From Clostridia bacterium (lineage in GTDB: Bacteria; Bacillota; Clostridia; Christensenellales; UBA1242), in the NCBI GenBank assembly GCA_017478185.1, contig JAFVEA010000009.1, positions 434,527 to 498,526 of the forward strand: a DNA stretch of 64,000 nucleotides, given 5' to 3'. Positions within the stretch are counted from its first letter, which is position 1; each line of letters opens with the position of its first letter. Positions 41,864 through 50,658 of this stretch are shown in pieces. The notes under the pieces are model-generated. The model ran no database searches, was not told where the DNA came from, and saw only the letters and a program-made list of their open reading frames with translations. The position numbers were made by a program, and so were the translations under genes.

Positions 41864-42232
41864 ATGATAAAACCTCAAACAAAGCTAAAAGTGGCTGACA
41901 ACACTGGTGCAAAAGTTTTGATGTGTATTCGTGTTTTGGGCGGTTCTTTTAGAAAATCTGGTAATATTGGTGATATAATAGTTGGAACAGTTAAAACAGC
42001 AATCCCAGGTGGAACAGTTAAAAAGGGTGATGTTGTTAAAGCTGTTGTAATTAGAACAAATCGTGGTGTTCGTCGTGCCGATGGAAGTAGTATTAAATTT
42101 GATGACAACGCTTGTGTGATTATCGACAAAGACAAGCAACCTAAGGGAACTCGTGTCTTTGGTCCTATTGCAAGAGAACTTCGTGACAGAGGATTTATGA
42201 AAATAATTTCTCTAGCAAACGAAGTGCTATAA
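41864..42232 (+). CDS. rplN: 50S ribosomal protein L14
   Basis: 122 residues, [73 protein letters not shown]14 lies at the subunit interface. Exactly the normal length. AAAGGAGTAATATT site. Confidence 0.98.
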   Translation: MIKPQTKLKVADNTGAKVLMCIRVLGGSFRKSGNIGDIIVGTVKTAIPGGTVKKGDVVKAVVIRTNRGVRRADGSSIKFDDNACVIIDKDKQPKGTRVFGPIARELRDRGFMKIISLANEVL

Positions 42233-42242
42233 GGAGACGGCT

Positions 42243-42767
42243 ATGAACAGTAATTTAAGAACAGGCGATACAGTTGTTGTTATCGCAGGAAAAGATAAAG
42301 GTAAACAAGGAAAAATAATTGCTAGCGATGCACAAAAGTCTAGAGTTACAGTGGCTGGAGTTAATGTTGTTAGCAAACACAGAAAACCTCGTTCTCAAAA
42401 CGATAAGGGCGGAATCAAAAAAGAAGAAGCTCCTATTGATGTTAGCAATGTTCAAATTATTTGCCCACAATGTGGAAAAGCCACAAGAATTGGTCATTTG
42501 ATTGACGAAAGTGGCAAAAAACACAGAAAATGTAAAAAATGTAATGCAATAATGGACGGAGAGAAGAGAACAAAGGTTGTTAAAAACACTCAAAAAGAGA
42601 GCAAAGCTTCTGCAAAAGAAAAGACAAATGAAAAAGTTGTTGAAGCAAAAGCAAACAAAGCTCAAAAAGCACCAGAAAAGGTGCAAGATGCTGAAGTGGC
42701 ACCAAAAGCCAAGGTCGACGCAGCAGTGGCAGAGAGGAATGCACCTCAAGCTAAGTCAGCAAAGTAA
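42243..42767 (+). CDS. rplX: 50S ribosomal protein L24 with long basic tail
   Basis: 174 residues against about 105 in most bacteria. The core is LRTGDTVVVIAGKDKGKQGKI (KOW motif) to CPQCGKATRIGHLIDE and KCKKCNAIMD, the latter with C-x2-C pairs at about 78-81 and 98-101 that could bind zinc. After residue 110 comes a 65-residue tail of lysine, alanine, glutamate and glutamine. L24 is one of the two assembly initiators of the 50S. AAGGAGACGGCT site. Confidence 0.94.
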   Translation: MNSNLRTGDTVVVIAGKDKGKQGKIIASDAQKSRVTVAGVNVVSKHRKPRSQNDKGGIKKEEAPIDVSNVQIICPQCGKATRIGHLIDESGKKHRKCKKCNAIMDGEKRTKVVKNTQKESKASAKEKTNEKVVEAKANKAQKAPEKVQDAEVAPKAKVDAAVAERNAPQAKSAK

Positions 42768-42782
42768 TTTGGAGGAAAAATA

Positions 42783-43349
42783 GTGGAAAACAAAGAAGTT
42801 AAACAACAGCCTCGTATGAGAGCTTATTATAAAGAGCAAGTTGTTCCTGCTTTAAAAAAGGAATTTAACTATAAAAATATAAACGAAATTCCTCAAGTTG
42901 CTAAGATTGTTATAAACGCTGGTCTTGGTGATGTTAAGGATAATGCAAAAAGTTTTTCAGAAGCAGTGAATGAATTAGGTTTAATAACTGGTCAAAAACC
43001 TGCTGTAACAACGGCAAAAAAGGCTGTTGCAAACTTTAAGCTTAGAGAAGGTATGAAAATTGGTGCAAAAGTTACTTTAAGAGAAAACACAATGTGGGAG
43101 TTTTTGGATCGTTTGATTTCAATAGCTCTTCCTAGAGTTCGTGACTTTAGGGGAATTTCTCCAAAGTCATTTGACGGAAAAGGTAACTATTGTATGGGAG
43201 TTAAAGAACAACTTATATTCCCTGAAATTGATTACGACAAGATTGAAAAAGTTCGTGGTTTTGATATTTGTATTGTAACCACAGCAAAATCAGATAAAGA
43301 AGCTAAGGCATTATTAACAGAATTGGGTATGCCTTTTAAGAAGGCGTAG
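42783..43349 (+). CDS. rplE: 50S ribosomal protein L5
   Basis: 188 residues. [82 protein letters not shown] and the closing MPF. L5 binds 5S rRNA in the central protuberance. The start is GTG after GGAGGAAAAATA. Normal length. Confidence 0.97.
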   Translation: MENKEVKQQPRMRAYYKEQVVPALKKEFNYKNINEIPQVAKIVINAGLGDVKDNAKSFSEAVNELGLITGQKPAVTTAKKAVANFKLREGMKIGAKVTLRENTMWEFLDRLISIALPRVRDFRGISPKSFDGKGNYCMGVKEQLIFPEIDYDKIEKVRGFDICIVTTAKSDKEAKALLTELGMPFKKA

Positions 43350-43360
43350 GAGGAGATAAA

Positions 43361-43546
43361 ATGGCAAGAAAAGCATTATTAGTAAAGCAAGCAAGACCGC
43401 AAAAATTTTCAACTCGTGAATACACTCGTTGTAAAATTTGTGGAAGACCTCACGCTGTTTTAAAGAAATATGGTATATGCCGTATTTGTTTTAGAGAAAT
43501 GGCATACAAGGGTGAAATCCCTGGCGTTAAAAAGGCAAGTTGGTAG
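43361..43546 (+). CDS. rpsZ: 30S ribosomal protein S14, zinc type
   Basis: 61 residues, the short S14 form with C-K-I-C at about 24-27 and C-R-I-C-F at about 40-44, a four-cysteine zinc ribbon. Firmicutes often carry both a zinc and a zinc-free S14; only this one is seen in the window. AGGAGGAGATAAA site. Confidence 0.97.
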   Translation: MARKALLVKQARPQKFSTREYTRCKICGRPHAVLKKYGICRICFREMAYKGEIPGVKKASW

Positions 43547-43555
43547 GAGGAAATT

Positions 43556-43954
43556 ATGGTAGTTACAGATGTTATATCAGATATGCTTACAAGAATTAGA
43601 AATGCAATAGGTGCAAAACACTTAACAGTTGACATTCCAGTGAGTAAAGTTAAAGTTTCTATTGCCCAAATTTTGAAAGATGAAGGTTACATAACCAATT
43701 TTGAAGTTGTGGGTGAAGGCACACAGCAAAATATTCACATAACTCTAAAAGAATCTTCTGCTAGCAAATATGTTATTTCTGGTTTAAAGAGAATTTCAAA
43801 GCCAGGACTTCGTATTTATGCCAATGTTTCAAATCTTCCAAAAGTTTTGAGTGGATTAGGAATTGCAATTATATCAACAAATAAAGGAATTATGACAGAT
43901 AAGCAAGCTCGTCAAAACAATGTTGGTGGCGAAGTTTTGGCTTATGTGTGGTAA
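43556..43954 (+). CDS. rpsH: 30S ribosomal protein S8
   Basis: 132 residues, [39 protein letters not shown] and the C-terminal [20 protein letters not shown]-type S8 signature ending LAYVW. S8 binds the central domain of 16S rRNA; in E. coli it represses the spc operon. GGAGGAAATT site. Confidence 0.98.
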   Translation: MVVTDVISDMLTRIRNAIGAKHLTVDIPVSKVKVSIAQILKDEGYITNFEVVGEGTQQNIHITLKESSASKYVISGLKRISKPGLRIYANVSNLPKVLSGLGIAIISTNKGIMTDKQARQNNVGGEVLAYVW

Positions 43955-43969
43955 TTGGGAGGTAGCATT

Positions 43970-44512
43970 ATGTCAAGAATTGGAAAGAAACCTATAACCA
44001 TTCCAGCAGGTGTTACTGTTAGTGTTGATGATAAAAACAATGTTGTTGTTGAAGGGCCTAAAGGCAAGTTAGAGCAATTGGTTAAAAACTCTATCAAAGT
44101 TACAGCTGAAAATGGGCAAGTGAAACTTGAAACCCTAAACAATAGCGTTGAAGCAAACAGTATGCACGGACTTTATAGAACACTTATAAACAATATGGTT
44201 TTGGGTGTTACACAAGGTTTTAGCAAAAACCTAACAATCAACGGAGTTGGTTATAAAGTTGTGCAAAAAGGTGAAAATCTTGAAATGAGTTTGGGATTAA
44301 GCCACACTGTTACAGTTAAACCTATGGAAGGAATTAAACTTAGCTGTCCAACACCTTTAGAGATAAAAGTTGAAGGAATCAGCAAAGAACAAGTTGGACA
44401 AATGGCTGCAAACATTCGTGCAATTAGACCGGTCGAGCCTTATCATGCTTATGGAATTAGATATTCTGATGAAGTTGTGATTAAGAAAGAAGGAAAGAAA
44501 GCAGGTAAATAA
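43970..44512 (+). CDS. rplF: 50S ribosomal protein L6
   Basis: 180 residues from the ATG reading [14 protein letters not shown], preceded by GGGAGGTAGCATT; an in-frame ATG five codons upstream lacks spacing. It continues with [29 protein letters not shown] and [22 protein letters not shown], the conserved rRNA-binding C-terminus. Located near the GTPase-associated centre. Confidence 0.97.
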   Translation: MSRIGKKPITIPAGVTVSVDDKNNVVVEGPKGKLEQLVKNSIKVTAENGQVKLETLNNSVEANSMHGLYRTLINNMVLGVTQGFSKNLTINGVGYKVVQKGENLEMSLGLSHTVTVKPMEGIKLSCPTPLEIKVEGISKEQVGQMAANIRAIRPVEPYHAYGIRYSDEVVIKKEGKKAGK

Positions 44513-44529
44513 TAGAGGAGGAAAGTGAT

Positions 44530-44898
44530 ATGATTAAGAAAATAGACAAAAATCAAGAACGCCAACGCAGACACGAAAGAGTTCGTAAAACCGTTAACGG
44601 AACAACAGCACGCCCTCGTCTATGTATTTATCGTAGTGTGAGCAACATATATGTTCAAATTATTGATGATACAAAGGGTGTAACTCTTGTTAGTGCATCA
44701 TCGCTTGAAAAAGATTTAAAAGCAAAAGTTGCTGGAAAATCAAAAATAGAGCAAGCAGAAATTGTTGGGCAAGAAATTGCTAAAAGAGCAATTGCAAAAG
44801 GTATTAAAACGGTTGTTTGTGACCGTGGTGGATATCTATACACAGGTCGAGTTAAAAAATTAACAGATAGCGCAAGAGCCGCTGGATTGGAATTTTAG
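44530..44898 (+). CDS. rplR: 50S ribosomal protein L18
   Basis: 122 residues, [69 protein letters not shown]18 brings 5S rRNA into the 50S. GAGGAGGAAAGTGAT site. Normal length. Confidence 0.97.
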   Translation: MIKKIDKNQERQRRHERVRKTVNGTTARPRLCIYRSVSNIYVQIIDDTKGVTLVSASSLEKDLKAKVAGKSKIEQAEIVGQEIAKRAIAKGIKTVVCDRGGYLYTGRVKKLTDSARAAGLEF

Positions 44899-44907
44899 GA
44901 GGATATT

Positions 44908-45540
44908 ATGGCAGAAGAAGTTAAGAATGAAGAAACAGTAGCTGTTCAAGCACCTGTTAATGAAAACGAAAACAAAGAACAAAACACAGAGCGTAAAGGT
45001 CGCAACTCAAAAGGCGGAAAATTTGACCGCACAAGAAAGCCAAGAGGCGACAGAGCTCCAAGAGAAGCTGAAGAATTTGAAAAGAGAATGGTTGACATTC
45101 GTTCTGTTCAAAAAACCGTTAAAGGTGGAAGAATTTTAAGTTTTTCAGCACTTTGTGTTGTTGGAGATAAAAAAGGCCGTGTTGGTATCGGAACAGGAAA
45201 AGCTAGAGAAGCAACAAACGCTATAGAAAAAGGATTTAGTGCAGCCAAAAAGAATATGATAAATGTGTCTATGGAAGGAAACACCATTCCACACGCAATC
45301 ACAATGAAATATGGCGCTTGCACAGTTCGTTTGATGCCAGCCAAAGAAGGAACTGGAGTTATTGCCGGTGGTGCAGCTCGTCCAGTTTTGGAACTTGCAG
45401 GCATTAAGGATATTACTTCAAAAAATCAAGGAAGTAGTAACAAAATAAACACAGTTAGAGCTACTTTTGAAGCTTTAAAAACTTTAAGAACAAAAGAAGA
45501 AGTAGCAGCTCTCCGCGGAAAAACCGTGGAAGAGTTATAA
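44908..45540 (+). CDS. rpsE: 30S ribosomal protein S5 with extended N-terminus
   Basis: 210 residues against about 165 usually. The first 60 residues are a charged, Q/E/N/K/R-rich extension ([20 protein letters not shown]). The S5 core starts near [20 protein letters not shown], followed by [36 protein letters not shown] and [20 protein letters not shown]5 acts in decoding fidelity. AGGAGGATATT site. Confidence 0.96.
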   Translation: MAEEVKNEETVAVQAPVNENENKEQNTERKGRNSKGGKFDRTRKPRGDRAPREAEEFEKRMVDIRSVQKTVKGGRILSFSALCVVGDKKGRVGIGTGKAREATNAIEKGFSAAKKNMINVSMEGNTIPHAITMKYGACTVRLMPAKEGTGVIAGGAARPVLELAGIKDITSKNQGSSNKINTVRATFEALKTLRTKEEVAALRGKTVEEL

Positions 45541-45554
45541 TAGGAGGGTTAAAA

Positions 45555-45773
45555 ATGGAAAATGAAAAAACAGCTCCTAAAAAGACCACAAAAAGTGGCA
45601 AAACAATAAAAATCACACAAATTCACAGTGTTATTTGTTGTACTCCAAAGCAAAGAGCAACAATGAAAGCTTTGGGATTTCACACAATGAATCAAACAAA
45701 AATTATGCCAGACAACGATGCTATTCGTGGTATGATAAAAGTTGTTAAACACTTAGTGAAAGTGGAAGAATAA
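45555..45773 (+). CDS. rpmD: 50S ribosomal protein L30
   Basis: 72 residues; KTIKITQIHSVICCTPKQRA then TMKALGFHTMNQTKIMPDN and IRGMIKVVKHLVKVEE. About 12 lysine- and threonine-rich residues precede the usual start of L30, which normally has about 60 residues. The ATG follows AGGAGGGTTAAAA, so the extension is likely real. Confidence 0.95.
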   Translation: MENEKTAPKKTTKSGKTIKITQIHSVICCTPKQRATMKALGFHTMNQTKIMPDNDAIRGMIKVVKHLVKVEE

Positions 45774-45786
45774 GGGGGAGGAAATT

Positions 45787-46230
45787 ATGAATATTCATCA
45801 ACTTACTCCTGCACCTAACTCAAAGAAAGGTGTTAAACGCGTTGGGCGTGGATTAGGAAGTGGCCGTGGCAAGACATCTGGTCGTGGCGAAAACGGACAG
45901 AAAAAGCGTTCTGGTGGAGTTCCAGGAAGATTTTTCCAAGGTGGACAATTGTCTCTTATCCGTCGTTTGCCAAAGAGAGGATTTAATAATCCTTATGGTG
46001 ATGAATTCACTGTTATCAATGTTTCTGATTTAGAAGTTTTTGATAACGGAACAGTTATCACAAAAGAATTATTAAAAGAAAAGAGAATAATAAACAAAAT
46101 TGAAAAAAGTGGTGTTAAAGTTTTGGGTAACGGAAATTTAACCAAAAAATTAACAGTTAAATTAAATAAATTCTCCAAAACGGCTATTGAAAAAATAACA
46201 AAGGCCGGTGGAAGCATAGAGGAGGCATAA
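45787..46230 (+). CDS. rplO: 50S ribosomal protein L15
   Basis: 147 residues; LTPAPNSKKGVKRVGRGLGS, RGKTSGRGENGQKKRSGGVP, FFQGGQLSLIRRLPKRGFNN. Late 50S assembly protein. GGGGGAGGAAATT site. The stop overlaps the secY start by one base (TAATG). Confidence 0.97.
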   Translation: MNIHQLTPAPNSKKGVKRVGRGLGSGRGKTSGRGENGQKKRSGGVPGRFFQGGQLSLIRRLPKRGFNNPYGDEFTVINVSDLEVFDNGTVITKELLKEKRIINKIEKSGVKVLGNGNLTKKLTVKLNKFSKTAIEKITKAGGSIEEA

Positions 46231-47549
46231 TGTTTCAAACACTAAAAGATGCGTTTAAATCAAAAGATTTACGCAAAAAATTGTTATTAACATTAGGTAT
46301 TCTATTTATCTATCGCATAGGTTGTTGGTTGCCAATACCAGGGCTTGATGTTAGTGCCTTTAAATCATCAGTTGGAAACAGTGACTTTTTAAGTTTATTA
46401 AGTTCAGTTAATGGTGGAGCACTTTCAAATGGTTCGATATTAGCATTAGGTGTTATTCCTTATATTTCGGCATCCATCATCATTCAGCTTTTAACCATTG
46501 CAATTCCAGCCTTAGAAAGGCTTAGCAGGCAAGGGGAAGACGGCAGAAGAAAAATAACACTTTACACAAGAATCACAGCACTTATTTTTGCAACTTTGCA
46601 AGCAATTGCAATTGTTATAAACTTTTCAGCGTCAGGAAGCATTAATGAAACAGCATTAAGTTCAAATATGCCAGGTTGGTGTGTTTCTATGGTTATTGTA
46701 ACCGTGCTTGTTGCTGGAGCAATGTTCACTTTGTGGCTTGGTGAAAAGATAACAGATTTGCAAATTGGAAACGGAGTTAGCCTTTTGGTGTTTGTTGGTA
46801 TTTTGTGTAGTGCTGGTCAAGCAATTTTGCAAGCATTTGTTGATATTTTTTCAGGTAACCTTGACGGACTTTGGACAATTATCATATTTGCAGCAATGTT
46901 ATTTCTTGTTTTTGCCCTCATTGTTTTTGTTGATTTGGCAGAAAGAAAAATTCCTGTTAATTATGCAAAACAAGTTAAAGGCAGAAAAATGTATGGTGGT
47001 CAATCAACACACATCCCAATAAAAGTAAACAGCAGTGGTGTGCTTCCAATAATTTTTGCAACAGCATTGGTGGCATTCCCACAATTAATTATGCAACTTA
47101 TTGGTGTTACAGACGGAAACTCATTTTATGATTGGTGGGCAAAATGGCTTGGAACAGGAACTTGGTTATATTTTATTGCAAATGGAATTTTAATCTTCTT
47201 GTTCACATACTTTTATGCTCAAATCGTATTTAAACCAGATGAAGTTAGCCGAACCTTACAACAAAATGGTGGATTTATTCCAGGAATTCGTCCAGGAAAA
47301 CCAACCACAGATTATTTAAAGAAAATCTCAAGAAGAATAACTTTTTTTGGTGCAACTTATCTAACATTAATATTTATTGTTCCAACAATTGCATTGTCAT
47401 TAGTTCCAAAAGACACTATTGTTAGCGGAAGTTTGGTTAATGCATTCACAGTTACAGGGCTTTTAATTATTGTTAGTGTTGCTTTGGAATTTGATAAACA
47501 ATTAAATGCTCAATTGATAGCAAAAAATTATAGAGGCTTTTTAAAATAA
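46230..47549 (+). CDS. secY: Preprotein translocase subunit SecY
   Basis: The protein-conducting channel of the Sec translocon. 439 residues with ten transmembrane helices. Seen: RKKLLLTLGILFIYRIGCWL, PGLDVSAF, LALGVIPYISASIIIQLLTI (TM2b/plug region), QGEDGRRKITLYTRI, LGEKITDLQIGNGVSLLVF, VNYAKQVKGRKMYGGQSTHI and PIKVNSSGVLPIIFA (cytosolic SecA-contact loop), FQ-like GGFIPGIRPGKPTTDYL. All standard. It overlaps rplO and precedes the adk-position gene, the usual clostridial order. Confidence 0.97.
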   Translation: MFQTLKDAFKSKDLRKKLLLTLGILFIYRIGCWLPIPGLDVSAFKSSVGNSDFLSLLSSVNGGALSNGSILALGVIPYISASIIIQLLTIAIPALERLSRQGEDGRRKITLYTRITALIFATLQAIAIVINFSASGSINETALSSNMPGWCVSMVIVTVLVAGAMFTLWLGEKITDLQIGNGVSLLVFVGILCSAGQAILQAFVDIFSGNLDGLWTIIIFAAMLFLVFALIVFVDLAERKIPVNYAKQVKGRKMYGGQSTHIPIKVNSSGVLPIIFATALVAFPQLIMQLIGVTDGNSFYDWWAKWLGTGTWLYFIANGILIFLFTYFYAQIVFKPDEVSRTLQQNGGFIPGIRPGKPTTDYLKKISRRITFFGATYLTLIFIVPTIALSLVPKDTIVSGSLVNAFTVTGLLIIVSVALEFDKQLNAQLIAKNYRGFLK

Positions 47550-47587
47550 TGCACAATAATTTAAAAATATCTTTGGAGGAAACAAAA

Positions 47588-48229
47588 ATGATTAGATTGA
47601 TAATTTTGGGGGCACCAGGAAGCGGAAAAGGAACTCACACTTATCGTATTGCTGAAAAATATAACCTAAAACATATTGTTGTGGGTGATGTTGTAAAGCA
47701 AGAAATTAGAGATAAAACAGAGCTAGGAAAAATAATGTATGATTACACAAGCGTTGGCAAATTTGTTCCAAGCGATATTGTTGTTGATGTTTTAGAAAAA
47801 CAAGCAAAAGATCTCAAGGGATTTGATGGATTTATTATAGACACAGCACCAATAAATATGGAACAAAAAGAGGCAATGAAAGATTGGGTGATAGACGGAG
47901 TTATCTGGCTCAAAATCAAAAATTACGATATTTTAAGAGAAAGAATTTTGGATAGACTTATTTGTCCAAAGTGCCGAATGGTTACAAGCAAAACAATCAG
48001 TCCAGACAGAATTTGCCCATATTGTGGGGCGGTTTTAGAACAAAGATATGATGACAATCTTGAAACAGTTAACAAGAGAATTGTGCAATATGAAGAAAAG
48101 ACTTTGCCAGTTATAAAAAGTTATCAAAGAGAGGGCAAAGTAATTGAAATTGATGCAGAGCAGAGCAAAGAGAAAGTGTATGCCGAAATTTGTGATAAAA
48201 TTGATAAATTTTTAAAGAAAACTATTTAA
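47588..48229 (+). CDS. adk: Adenylate-kinase-like enzyme with altered NMP-binding site
   Basis: 213 residues in the adk position between secY and map. The P-loop is LGAPGSGKGTH (7-17). The LID carries a zinc ribbon, C126-P-K-C129 and C143-P-Y-C146, and DD-N-x-E-T-V-x-K-R is kept. The AMP side, however, differs from adenylate kinase. The usual S-T-G-D-M-L-R reads V31-V-G-D-V-V-K37, and D-G-F-P-R-T reads D85-T-A-P-I-N90. The threonine and both arginines that hold AMP in the E. coli enzyme are therefore V, K and I. It may have low activity, a different nucleoside monophosphate, or another role. The start at 47588 follows TTGGAGGAAACAAAA; a longer frame begins at the secY stop. Confidence 0.8.
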   Translation: MIRLIILGAPGSGKGTHTYRIAEKYNLKHIVVGDVVKQEIRDKTELGKIMYDYTSVGKFVPSDIVVDVLEKQAKDLKGFDGFIIDTAPINMEQKEAMKDWVIDGVIWLKIKNYDILRERILDRLICPKCRMVTSKTISPDRICPYCGAVLEQRYDDNLETVNKRIVQYEEKTLPVIKSYQREGKVIEIDAEQSKEKVYAEICDKIDKFLKKTI

Positions 48230-48251
48230 ACTAATTTAAAAGTGTGGTATA

Positions 48252-48995
48252 ATGATAATTGTTAAAACTGAAAAACAAATACAAGCAATGCGAGAAAGTG
48301 GAAAAATTTTAAGGGATACTCTTTTAAAAGTTGAACAGTTTATAAAACCTGGAATAACCACAAAAGATATCGATAAGTTTGCTCACCGCTATATTGTTAG
48401 TCGTGGAGCAAAACCAAGTTGCTTAGGGTATATGGGTTATCCTGCTGCCATTTGCACATCAGTTAATGAAGTTGTTGTGCATGGGATTCCAGGAAACCGC
48501 GTTATTCAGGATGGCGATATTGTTAGTGTTGACTTATGCGTTTTGTATAAAGGTATGCACACCGATGCGGCAAGAACCTTTTGTGTTGGAAATGTTAGTG
48601 AAGAAAAGAGGAAACTTGTTGAGGTTACAAAAGAATCTTTCTTTGAAGGCATCAAACACATAAAAGCGGGAAGCCGTGTTGGAGATATTGGTGCTGCCGT
48701 TCAAAAATATGCCGAAAGTTTTGGTTATGGCGTTGTTAGAGATTTGCAAGGGCACGGAGTTGGATGTCATATCCACGAAGACCCAGGCATTCCAAACTTT
48801 GGCAAAGCTGGAACTGGTGAGTTTTTGAAAGAAGGAATGACAATTGCCGTTGAACCAATGTTAACACTTGGAACTTATGAAGTGTATGTTGGAGAAGATG
48901 GCTGGACTGTTAGCACTGATGATGGTGAGCCTAGCGCTCATTATGAAAACACAATGGTTATCACAAAAGATGGCGTTGAGATATTAACTTTATAA
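48252..48995 (+). CDS. map: Methionine aminopeptidase, type I
   Basis: Removes the N-terminal methionine of new proteins. 247 residues with the pita-bread metal ligands: VSVDLCVLYKGMHTDAARTF (two Asp), HGVGCHIHEDPGIPNFG (His), MTIAVEPMLTLG (Glu) and GEPSAHYENTMVI (Glu). SCLGYMGYPAAICTSVNEVVVHGIP holds the His of the S1 pocket. The ATG has only a weak upstream site (AAAAGTGTGGTATA). Follows the adk-position gene after 22 bp. Confidence 0.96.
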   Translation: MIIVKTEKQIQAMRESGKILRDTLLKVEQFIKPGITTKDIDKFAHRYIVSRGAKPSCLGYMGYPAAICTSVNEVVVHGIPGNRVIQDGDIVSVDLCVLYKGMHTDAARTFCVGNVSEEKRKLVEVTKESFFEGIKHIKAGSRVGDIGAAVQKYAESFGYGVVRDLQGHGVGCHIHEDPGIPNFGKAGTGEFLKEGMTIAVEPMLTLGTYEVYVGEDGWTVSTDDGEPSAHYENTMVITKDGVEILTL

Positions 48996-49019
48996 AACTT
49001 AGTTGTGTAGGTAAAAATT

Positions 49020-49325
49020 ATGAAAAATGAAATACAAATAGGTCAAATTGTATATTCAACACAAGGAAGAGATAAGGGAGCATATTACATAGTTTTATCT
49101 GTTGAATCAAAAATTGTGTGTGTGGTGGATGGAGAATACAAAAAGTTAGATGCACCTAAAAAGAAAAATATTGCTCATATAAAAGCTACGCCTGTTATAA
49201 TAACAGAAATAGCTCAAAAATTAAAAAAGCAAATTAAAATAAATGACCAAATGATTTATCACTCACTCTTTGAGTATAAAAAAGGATTAAAAGGGGTTAA
49301 AAATGGCAACAGAGGAAGCAATTAA
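49020..49325 (+). CDS. KOW-domain protein (L14e/L6e/L27e-like)
   Basis: 101 residues. IQIGQIVYSTQGRDKGAYYIVLS at 5-27 is a KOW motif; VVDGEYKKLDAPKKKNIAHIKAT follows, matching the short clostridial protein that normally stands between map and infA. It resembles archaeal/eukaryotic L14e and is presumed to bind RNA or the ribosome. No strong ribosome site (GTAGGTAAAAATT). It overlaps infA by 23 bp. Confidence 0.85.
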   Translation: MKNEIQIGQIVYSTQGRDKGAYYIVLSVESKIVCVVDGEYKKLDAPKKKNIAHIKATPVIITEIAQKLKKQIKINDQMIYHSLFEYKKGLKGVKNGNRGSN

Positions 49326-49554
49326 GGCAGAAGGAGAAGTTATTGAAAGTTTGCGTAATGCAATGTTTAAAGTTCGTTTGCCAAACGGACATATTGTCAC
49401 GGCTTATCCTGCTGGAAAATTAACACTAGGAAGAATAAGAATTTTTGTTGGTGATAAAGTTACCTTAGAAATGTCGCCCTATGACTTAACAAGAGGTCGT
49501 ATTGTGTGGAGAACAAATAATATGCCACACAAATTAAATTCAGATGACGCTTAA
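49303..49554 (+). CDS. infA: Translation initiation factor IF-1
   Basis: 83 residues with the S1/OB fold: [50 protein letters not shown]-1 blocks the A site during initiation. The central block, commonly H-I-S-G-K-x-R-x-x-x-I-R-I, reads [13 protein letters not shown] here, and about ten residues are added at the C-terminus. The ATG follows AAAAGGGGTTAAAA inside the KOW gene. Confidence 0.95.
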   Translation: MATEEAIKAEGEVIESLRNAMFKVRLPNGHIVTAYPAGKLTLGRIRIFVGDKVTLEMSPYDLTRGRIVWRTNNMPHKLNSDDA

Positions 49555-49577
49555 TAAAATTTAAGGAGAAAAGGAAA

Positions 49578-49694
49578 ATGAAAGTTAGACCATCAGTTAA
49601 ACCTATGTGTGATAAATGTAAGGTTATTCGCCGTGAAGGAAAAGTTATGGTTATTTGTTCAAAGAGCAAAAAACACAAACAAGTTCAAGGGTAA
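49578..49694 (+). CDS. rpmJ: 50S ribosomal protein L36
   Basis: 38 residues, [20 protein letters not shown] then [18 protein letters not shown]. Zinc ligands C11, C14, C27 and H33 are in place. AAGGAGAAAAGGAAA site. Small but unmistakable, and in its standard position after infA. Confidence 0.97.
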   Translation: MKVRPSVKPMCDKCKVIRREGKVMVICSKSKKHKQVQG

Positions 49695-49745
49695 TCTTAA
49701 ATGTTGCAAATATGAGTTTAACTTAAGAAAACTAAAAAACAACAT

Positions 49746-49814
49746 TTTGCCTTTTAAAGGTAAAAATTAAACAAAATATCATTTATAGGCGGCTGATTAT
49801 ATCTATAAGTGATA
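49746..49814 (+). promoter_or_regulatory. Two hairpins in the rpsM leader
   Basis: TTTTGCCTTTTAAAGGTAAAA (49746-49766) is a near-perfect palindrome. TATCATTTATAG (49777-49788) pairs with CTATAAGTGATA (49803-49814), 12 bp with one G-U pair. No T-tract follows, so they look like regulatory or processing structures rather than a terminator, in the 158-bp gap between rpmJ and rpsM. Confidence 0.5.
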
Positions 49815-49852
49815 TGATTAAACTATAAAAAACAAATTATTTGGAGGAATAA

Positions 49853-50242
49853 ATGGCTCGTATAGCAGGTGTGGACTTACCAAAAGAAAAGAGAGTGGAA
49901 ATAGGTTTAACCTATATCTACGGAATTGGAAGAAAAAAGTCCAATGAAATATTAGCTGGGACTGGAATCAGTCCAGACATTCGTGTTAAAGATTTATCTG
50001 AAAACGATGTTGCAAAAATTCGTGAATATATTGAAAAGAACGAATTATTGGTTGAAGGTGACCTTCGTAGAGAAGTTAACCTCAACATAAAAAGATTGAT
50101 GGAAATCGGTTCAAACCGTGGAATCCGTCATCGTCATAATTTGCCAGTTCGTGGACAACGAACAAAAACTAATGCAAGAACTCGAAAAGGTCCAAGAAAG
50201 ACAGTTTCAAGAGGAAAGGCAAAAGTTGGTAAGAAAGGTTAA
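49853..50242 (+). CDS. rpsM: 30S ribosomal protein S13
   Basis: 129 residues, [57 protein letters not shown]13 contacts tRNA and S19 in the 30S head. TTGGAGGAATAA site. First gene of the alpha-operon part, after a structured gap. Confidence 0.98.
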   Translation: MARIAGVDLPKEKRVEIGLTYIYGIGRKKSNEILAGTGISPDIRVKDLSENDVAKIREYIEKNELLVEGDLRREVNLNIKRLMEIGSNRGIRHRHNLPVRGQRTKTNARTRKGPRKTVSRGKAKVGKKG

Positions 50243-50262
50243 TAAGGGGGAGAAGGACAAAA

Positions 50263-50643
50263 ATGGCTATAGTTAAAAAGAAAAGAACACCTAGAAGTCT
50301 AGGAGTAGGGGCTGTGCACATTAAGTCAACCTTTAACAACAACATGGTAACAATAACTGACGCCAAAGGTGAAGTTATTGCTTGGTGTAGTTCAGGTGCA
50401 CTAAATTTCCGTGGAAATAAAAAGGACACCCCTTATGCAGCACAATTAGTTGCTGAAACTGCTGGAAAAAAAGCAAAAGAAATGGGATTAAACCAAGTTG
50501 CTGTGTATGTTAAAGGTGCTGGAAGTGGTCGTGAAGCTGCTATCCGTGCTTTGCAAAACACAGGATTAGAGGTTACCTTAATTAAAGATGTTTCTGGAAT
50601 ACCATTCAACGGTTGCAGACCATCTAAAAAGAGAAGAATTTAA
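50263..50643 (+). CDS. rpsK: 30S ribosomal protein S11
   Basis: 126 residues, [55 protein letters not shown] and the C-terminal [13 protein letters not shown]. Platform protein of the 30S. GGGGGAGAAGGACAAAA site. Confidence 0.98.
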   Translation: MAIVKKKRTPRSLGVGAVHIKSTFNNNMVTITDAKGEVIAWCSSGALNFRGNKKDTPYAAQLVAETAGKKAKEMGLNQVAVYVKGAGSGREAAIRALQNTGLEVTLIKDVSGIPFNGCRPSKKRRI

Positions 50644-50658
50644 AAAGGAGAAAAATTT

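Noticed and set aside
42577-42783. Lysine- and glutamine-rich frame over the rplX tail
   Set aside because: A frame shadow of the low-complexity L24 tail, not a separate gene.
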